From positions 39,355,949-39,419,948 of the forward strand of contig CM022951.1 in NCBI GenBank assembly GCA_012931725.1: DNA of 64,000 nucleotides. Direction: 5' to 3'. Source of the DNA: Litsea cubeba. Lineage: Eukaryota; Streptophyta; Magnoliopsida; Laurales; Lauraceae. Position 1 is the first letter of the stretch, and every line of letters begins with the position of its first letter. Positions 59,226 to 64,000 of this stretch are shown here, piece after piece. The translations under genes and the position numbers were made by a program. A model generated the notes under the pieces. The model was not told the origin of the DNA. It did no database searches and worked only from the letters and a program-made list of their open reading frames with translations.

Positions 59226-59407
59226 TTTCTGTATACAGGAGCTCAATCAAAAATGGTCTCCAGCCAAGAGTTCAGCTCCTTAAGCAAGCTTTTGGCTTCA
59301 TCCGTCAAGAATTCCAAGGCACGCTTCTTCAGGAACCTGCCATGAGATGCTGGGGTGGGCTGTAACCCTTCTTCTGCACTGGGAAGCTTCCCTCGAGCGG
59401 TTTTCCA

Positions 59408-62400
59408 TTATTTGTCCTCATCAGACTTCCTTTTGAGAACTCGAATGGCATCCGCAACTCGGTGAATCAGAGCAGTCTCCCTTTCACGAGCCTCTGTTAT
59501 TTCAGTCCACTTGGCAGCGACTTGTGCCTGCAGATGCTCAAGACGTTTCCTGGCCTCATCGACCTCCCTATCAAGGATGTTAAGGTCATGTGTCAGCCTA
59601 ATGATGGTTATTTCTTCTAAGTTCCTCTCTCGGACTGCCTGCTTCTTGCTTTTTGTAGCCTCATCCAGGTCAGACTGAGCCTTATCCACAGGGTCCGAGA
59701 ACATCTCCTTGAAGAACTGATCGTCAGGAAAACCCATGGTCTCAAACCACTTGTCACCCAGCTCAATGATCCTATTAACGATCGCCCTGGCATATGTGAC
59801 ATCCAGACCAGCCTCTTCAGCATCACCGAGAATCTCACGCAAATGCTGGATCATGCTAAATCCGGCTTCCAAGTGCCCAGAAAAGAGAGTCTCAATCCAA
59901 GAGCTCAGAACTCGCACCGCCACCTTCTTCGCAAAAAGAAGAGATGGCCCAGCTGAAGATTCGCCCAACTCCGTTGGTCGGCTGCTCATGTCATCATCTG
60001 TTGAAAGAGTAACAAAAGAACTCTTTCCAGTTGAAGCTGCTCCTGCTCGGGAAGGAATCTCAGCGCGAGGAATCTCCTCAACATTGTCAGAACTGGTCCC
60101 AGGAGTCTCTACCTCTGGATTAACCTCTGGCATCCCTTGCTCTGGAAGCGACGGACCCTCCTCTGTCACTTCAAAACCTGCCAAAGAAACACAAAAAGGT
60201 ATGAATATAATCCTGTTTGAAAATCATTATCAGGGTTATTACTATAAAATACCTTCTTCGACGACTGGCGGAACACTCTCTTCCTCCATGAACTCATCGA
60301 AAGCATCATCAACATTTGCGTCCATCGATGGTTCAAAGTCATCAGAACCCTGTGGCAAGTCAGCTGACAAAAAAAATGTTAGCAAACCAAGTCACAAACT
60401 CAAAAAAAAAAGAGCAAAAGAAGTCGTACCAATTGGAGATTCTGGATTTACTCCAGAGTCCCTCGGTTCTTCTTCAGGTGCCTCAACAGGATCCATCACC
60501 ACCTCATCGGTTGGGACCTCAGGCATCACCAAGTCTTCCTCTGCTAAAAAAAAAGAAGAAGAAGAAAAGCAGAAAACGAGAAGCAAATCAAAACATGGAA
60601 AAAATCCCATGAAAAGAAATGGAAAGAGAAAAAGGAAGAATCATACCTTCACCGACGGTCTTTTCTTCTCGACTTCTCTTCTCTGGAGGCTCGTCAGCAT
60701 CCACTGGCACATCCTCATCGATAGTAAGAGGGACTTCCAAGTTAGGAGAGTCCTCATGCTGCCCCTTGCTATGATGATGACTCCTCCCCCTCTTACCCCG
60801 GCGGACTCGCTTCTTAGAGGAACCTGCCCCACTTGACTCCTCACTGGATGTTCTACTCTTGCCAGTAGACTCCACGGAAGCTTGCCTCTGTGCCGCTTGC
60901 ATCCAAGCACCAAGTTCGGCTTTCTCCTGTTCTAGCTGCTCCAAAGCCTCGTCAGGTATTTCTCGAACAGCTTCAGAACCAATAACGCCCTGGTCATCGA
61001 GAAAGCCTATCTTGTGCTTCTCTCCAGAAAGGAAGGCCCAAACTTCCTCTCGCCGGACGCCATCCGACTTTCCAAGGCCCTTTCCAGATGCCAGCTTCAC
61101 ATCAAGCTCCTTCTTGGAAAGCCCCCGATATGCCGAAAAGCTCTCCGCGAACCACTTCGCAAAGCCGGCAGTCCGGGAAGTCAGCAAAACAGGATAAGAA
61201 ATCATGGCTGTAGTGTCTTCAGCACTATAGAAAGCCCATGCATTTCTTCCGTCCTGTAAGCCTCCAAAGCGCTTCACCATGCTTGAAGGCGCTCCAACAA
61301 CGCCTTGAGAAAAGCCCAGCTGCAAAGCAAAGCGAGAGGGTACATACGGCTGGATGTCGACGAAAAGATGTCTGCGGTACACCATCGTGCCGACACGTAT
61401 GCTAAAAAGCCACTCTCTCTCTGCATTTGTCAAGGAATAATGCCTTCCCGACCCCGCCCTGGTAGAGTCTCGGGAGGCACCAAAATCAAAAGCCTTCTTC
61501 CGCAACTCCGGAGAAAGCTTTACTGAAGATTGCCCCATCTCGACGTCCCTGAACCGTCGGATCCTCATGCGGGCAAACAAAAGTGATTCGGACACGGCTT
61601 TGCCCTTAGCCAGTTGAATCATCAGAGGATCATTATCCTGTGCAGCACCCAGCCGATGGAAGCCAGGACAATGGTATACATACCACGAATAAAAGATATG
61701 GGCTGAAAATACCCTATTCATGGGAAGCCCAAGCCGAACAAAAAAAGCAGCAGCCTGCAGTTCGGTACACAAGTAGGGGTAAAGAGCTGGCACCAAAGCA
61801 AGCTGCTCTCCAAACGCCATCTGACAAGCCGGGAAAATACAATGCGGCCTGATGTGCGTTCCATCTCCTCCAGCAAAAACAGCCTCACCAAGCCAATAAG
61901 TGAGGTAAACAGCGAGATATCTCCGCAGTGCAATGTCAGGACATATGGCGTTTGTACTTGCACAGAAATCTCTTAACTCTTCTTGCATGGCCAAGATCTT
62001 CTTTGAACTTGGATCTTGAGTTTCGGCTTCTTGGGTCACGGTATCAGAAGACTCCCTGCTATCAAAAAAGTTGGGGAATGACGAGCTAAAACTCTTCCAA
62101 CTGCTGGATCTAACTTTCAAACCCTCCTTCTCCTTCAAAAAATCATAGAAGGCGACAAGCTGAAAGTATAGAAGCCTGAACTCCTCAGACTGCCCCTCGA
62201 GGACGCTGTCAATCGGCATAAACTCCTCATAGAGTTTGCCGAGGATGGGCAATCCAGTAATGGCGCTCAGCTCCTTCAAAGAAAAACCAATCTCGCCATT
62301 CGTCACAACGAAGGTATTGATTTGTGGGAGGAATGACTCCAGCATAGCCATGAAGGCCTCATCGGAAAAAATCACGGTCTCCCTAAAGGCGCGGACCGCA

Positions 62401-63906
62401 TCAAAAATCCCGGCTTCCTTCAAAACGGCGCCACCAATCAGCAGGACGCGATCAGTCCACGACTTCCATTCGGAGTCGGCATTGAAACGGCCTCGAAGTC
62501 GAAAAGGCTTGATCCAATTGCTGCCGTCACCACTGAAAATACCAAGGCCCACCGGTCTCAAATCGACCGACGGATAATCAGAGCCCTGGTAGCTGCTGGA
62601 GGGCATCAACAGGTCCATATCAACAGGCGACCTCTCCGTATATCCAGGAGAACCGCCAACAAAAACCCCGGTCTTGATTACATTTGTCCTTCTCACCCAG
62701 CTTGGAGGATCTTCCCTCTTAGGGCACGTGGGGGCAAGGCTCAAAATCGAGACGGTGCGATCAAACGTCGACCGGGTAGCAACAGTCTTCTTCTCACCAT
62801 CTGCTGTGAAAGAAAACTGAAAACATCTCCTCTAGTATGTCATGTCATCAGGGACTGCATCACCAAAGAAGAAGGTAGGCTTGGGCAAAACGCTCTGATC
62901 TTCCATCACCCATGGACGACTGCTTACCATGATCTTATAGAATTCCTCTCCCTTGAGAGCGATCAGTCGCTGCCTCATCTCATCTCTGTTGAGGGAGTCG
63001 CACTCTTCCAGATTTCTCTCAACATACTGGACCTTCTCAAAAGCCTGCTGAACGGCCGGATTAGAAGATCTAGAAGATCGACGAGGTACGCTTGTAGCAG
63101 GCTCTTTACCCTTGTTCGCTCTGGAGGAACCACCTGAAAAGGATGGAAAAGAAAAAGATCAAACATCAAAATGACAGAATCTCGCTAAAAAAATCTGGCG
63201 AAATTTTGACATGATGACGGGGCAATTCCGAAGAAAAGGAACTATCCCGAAAGAAATAGAAAGCTTGAAGATGGGCTCAACATCGCTGCGAGCTCCGAAA
63301 CTCCAAACTTTCGAAACCTCAAAGTCTCCGCAAAATCAGGAAGGGCTCAACATCACTGCGAGCTCCAAATTCCCAAATTTGCGAAAACTTTCAGGTATGC
63401 TATCACATCATGCTACAAATTTAATTTACAATTGAATGCATGCATGAACATCTAGATTTGCCAAAAAAAAGGGAGGGGCATTATCATGATGAGCAAAAAA
63501 AAAAAGAAAAGAAACTTTCTCAAAAAAAAAAGGGGAAAGAAAACAAAAAAGAAAAGAAAAGAAACTTTCTCAAAAAAAAAAGGGAAAGAAAACAAAAAAA
63601 AAAAGAAAAGAAACTTTCTCAAAAAAAAAAAGGGAAAGAAAACAAAAAAAAAAGGAGATCCCACAGGCCGTGGCCCATAGGCCACGTGGCCGTACGGCCA
63701 GATCCGTACGGCCCACCAAAAAAAAAAAAACAAAAAAAAAAAAGAAAGAAGAAAAAAAAAAACGTGAAAAAAAAAGGGAAAACACGTGAAAGAAAAAAAA
63801 AAGAAGAAAAGAAAACGAAACAAAAAAAAAAAAAAGAAGGAAAGAACTTTATTTTTCCTACAATGGAGTTTTCTTGAAAAAAAAGGGAGAACTTACTTGA
63901 AGCCAT
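59408..63906 (-). pseudogene. Antisense gene of element C encoding a plant-mobile-domain-like protein, five exons, one nonsense codon
   Basis: Conceptual exons (minus strand): 63906-63897 (10 bp, ATGGCTTCAA), 63133-60647, 60543-60430, 60363-60253 and 60177-59408. All introns have GT...AG ends, all are phase 1, and together they give 1163 codons. Exon 2 encodes a basic start, then 'WKSWTDRVLL', 'FLPQINTFVVTNGEIGFSLKELSAITGLPILG' and later 'YLTYWLGEAVF', a layout like the PMD (PF10536) family. A basic Lys/Arg/Ser region follows. Exons 3-5 are acidic, ending in a coiled coil ('LTHDLNILDREVDEARKRLEHL'). A TAG at 62832-62834 interrupts exon 2. PMD proteins in host genomes act in silencing and development, and PMDs are also carried by transposons; the role here is unknown. 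The exon model is inferred; the 10-bp first exon is the weakest part. Confidence 0.7.
63134..63896 (-). other. Inferred first intron of the antisense gene, low complexity
   Basis: 763 bp with GTAAGT at its 5' end and a T-rich CAG acceptor. It contains a duplicated 'ctgcgagctcc' segment (63285-63375), four units of a purine repeat with 'gaaactttctc' (63495-63630), a GC-rich nested palindrome (63665-63715) and further A-runs. Lys-rich and Phe-rich open frames across the A-runs are artefacts of composition. Confidence 0.6.
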
Positions 63907-64000
63907 TGATGGAGAAGAAGAAGAAAAGTCTTGAAGATCTTGAAGAAGAAGAACTCTTGGTCTTGAAGCCCTCTTGAGATTATTGCAAAAGAAAGTAATA
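63907..64000 (-). other. Upstream part of the antisense gene of element C
   Basis: On the minus strand this reads as a CTT-rich leader before the ATG at 63906. The promoter, PPT and 3' LTR should lie just outside the window. Confidence 0.45.

Larger units (their letters stand above)
44322..64000 (+). mobile_element. Element C: very large Tat-type Ty3/gypsy retrotransposon, 3' end outside the window
   Basis: Inserted in copia B after ctgag (44317-44321), it begins TGTTGACACC and continues to the window end, at least 19.7 kb. Order: LTR (44322 to about 46970), candidate PBS (46974), repeat-rich leader, gag, zinc finger, protease, G-patch, RT, two RNase H domains, integrase (to 57690), three tandem arrays (58050-59220), and an antisense multi-exon gene (63906-59408). 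The size, dual RNase H and antisense ORF place it with Tat/Ogre elements. No PPT or 3' LTR appears before 64000. Confidence 0.88.

Noticed and set aside
59736..60836. A 366-codon plus-strand ORF
   Set aside because: It lies across exons and introns of the antisense gene in the opposite sense, with no domain and Ser-rich composition that mirrors the real coding strand.
63440..63977. Lys-rich and Phe-rich ORFs on both strands
   Set aside because: They result from A-rich runs; the translation is nearly all Lys, Glu and Asn, or Phe on the complement.

Overview
This is plant nuclear DNA, from an angiosperm. The evidence is one intron-containing germin-like gene with a eukaryotic promoter and poly(A) signal, Ty1/copia elements primed by initiator tRNA-Met (TGGTATCAGAGC), Ty3/gypsy elements of the Tat type (gag, protease, RT, two RNase H domains, integrase, plus an antisense ORF), hAT remnants, and MITEs. 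Nothing in the sequence fixes the species.

1-13.4 kb is old, AT-rich transposon debris. It holds a broken plant-transposon protein (minus strand, 1-838), a copia solo LTR with a perfect 5-bp target-site duplication (TSD; 2550-3684), a decayed hAT transposase (about 4.33-5.9 kb) bracketed by 368-bp direct repeats, and a second probable solo LTR (6770-8597). A copia gag relic follows, with its priming site and part of its 5' LTR (8.7-11 kb), split by a 285-bp MITE. A non-autonomous hAT copy lies at 12418-13427. The only convincing host gene is a germin-like protein at 14070-14811.

17.58-33.57 kb is the most unusual part. A 16-kb block is bounded by the same 5-bp sequence (agtaa) on both sides, and both outer ends are U5 ends of LTRs. 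The left half is a Tat-type gypsy element on the minus strand (3' LTR, antisense ORF, 73-bp tandem array, pol, gag) that lacks a 5' LTR and primer binding site (PBS). The right half is a gag-only element on the plus strand (5' LTR, PBS, gag, 78-bp tandem array, gag-tail duplicate, polypurine tract (PPT), 3' LTR). The left element's LTR and the right element's 5' LTR are nearly identical, 956 bp each, and inverted to each other. The right element's own 3' LTR is clearly a different type. This could be a single integration of a chimeric cDNA made from two co-packaged RNAs.

33.6-37.6 kb holds a 375-bp MITE, a 1147-bp non-autonomous hAT element with a perfect 8-bp TSD, and unannotated AT-rich DNA.

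37.66 kb to the window end is a triple nest. A copia element (A, from 37656) is cut by a second copia (B, from 39910), which is cut by a very large Tat-type gypsy element (C, from 44322) that runs off the window. Element C has a long repeat-rich LTR, a repeat-rich leader, gag-pol with an internal G-patch, three tandem arrays downstream of pol, and a five-exon antisense gene whose product looks like a plant mobile domain (PMD) protein. All the transposon coding regions are damaged by stops or frameshifts, whereas the germin-like gene is intact.
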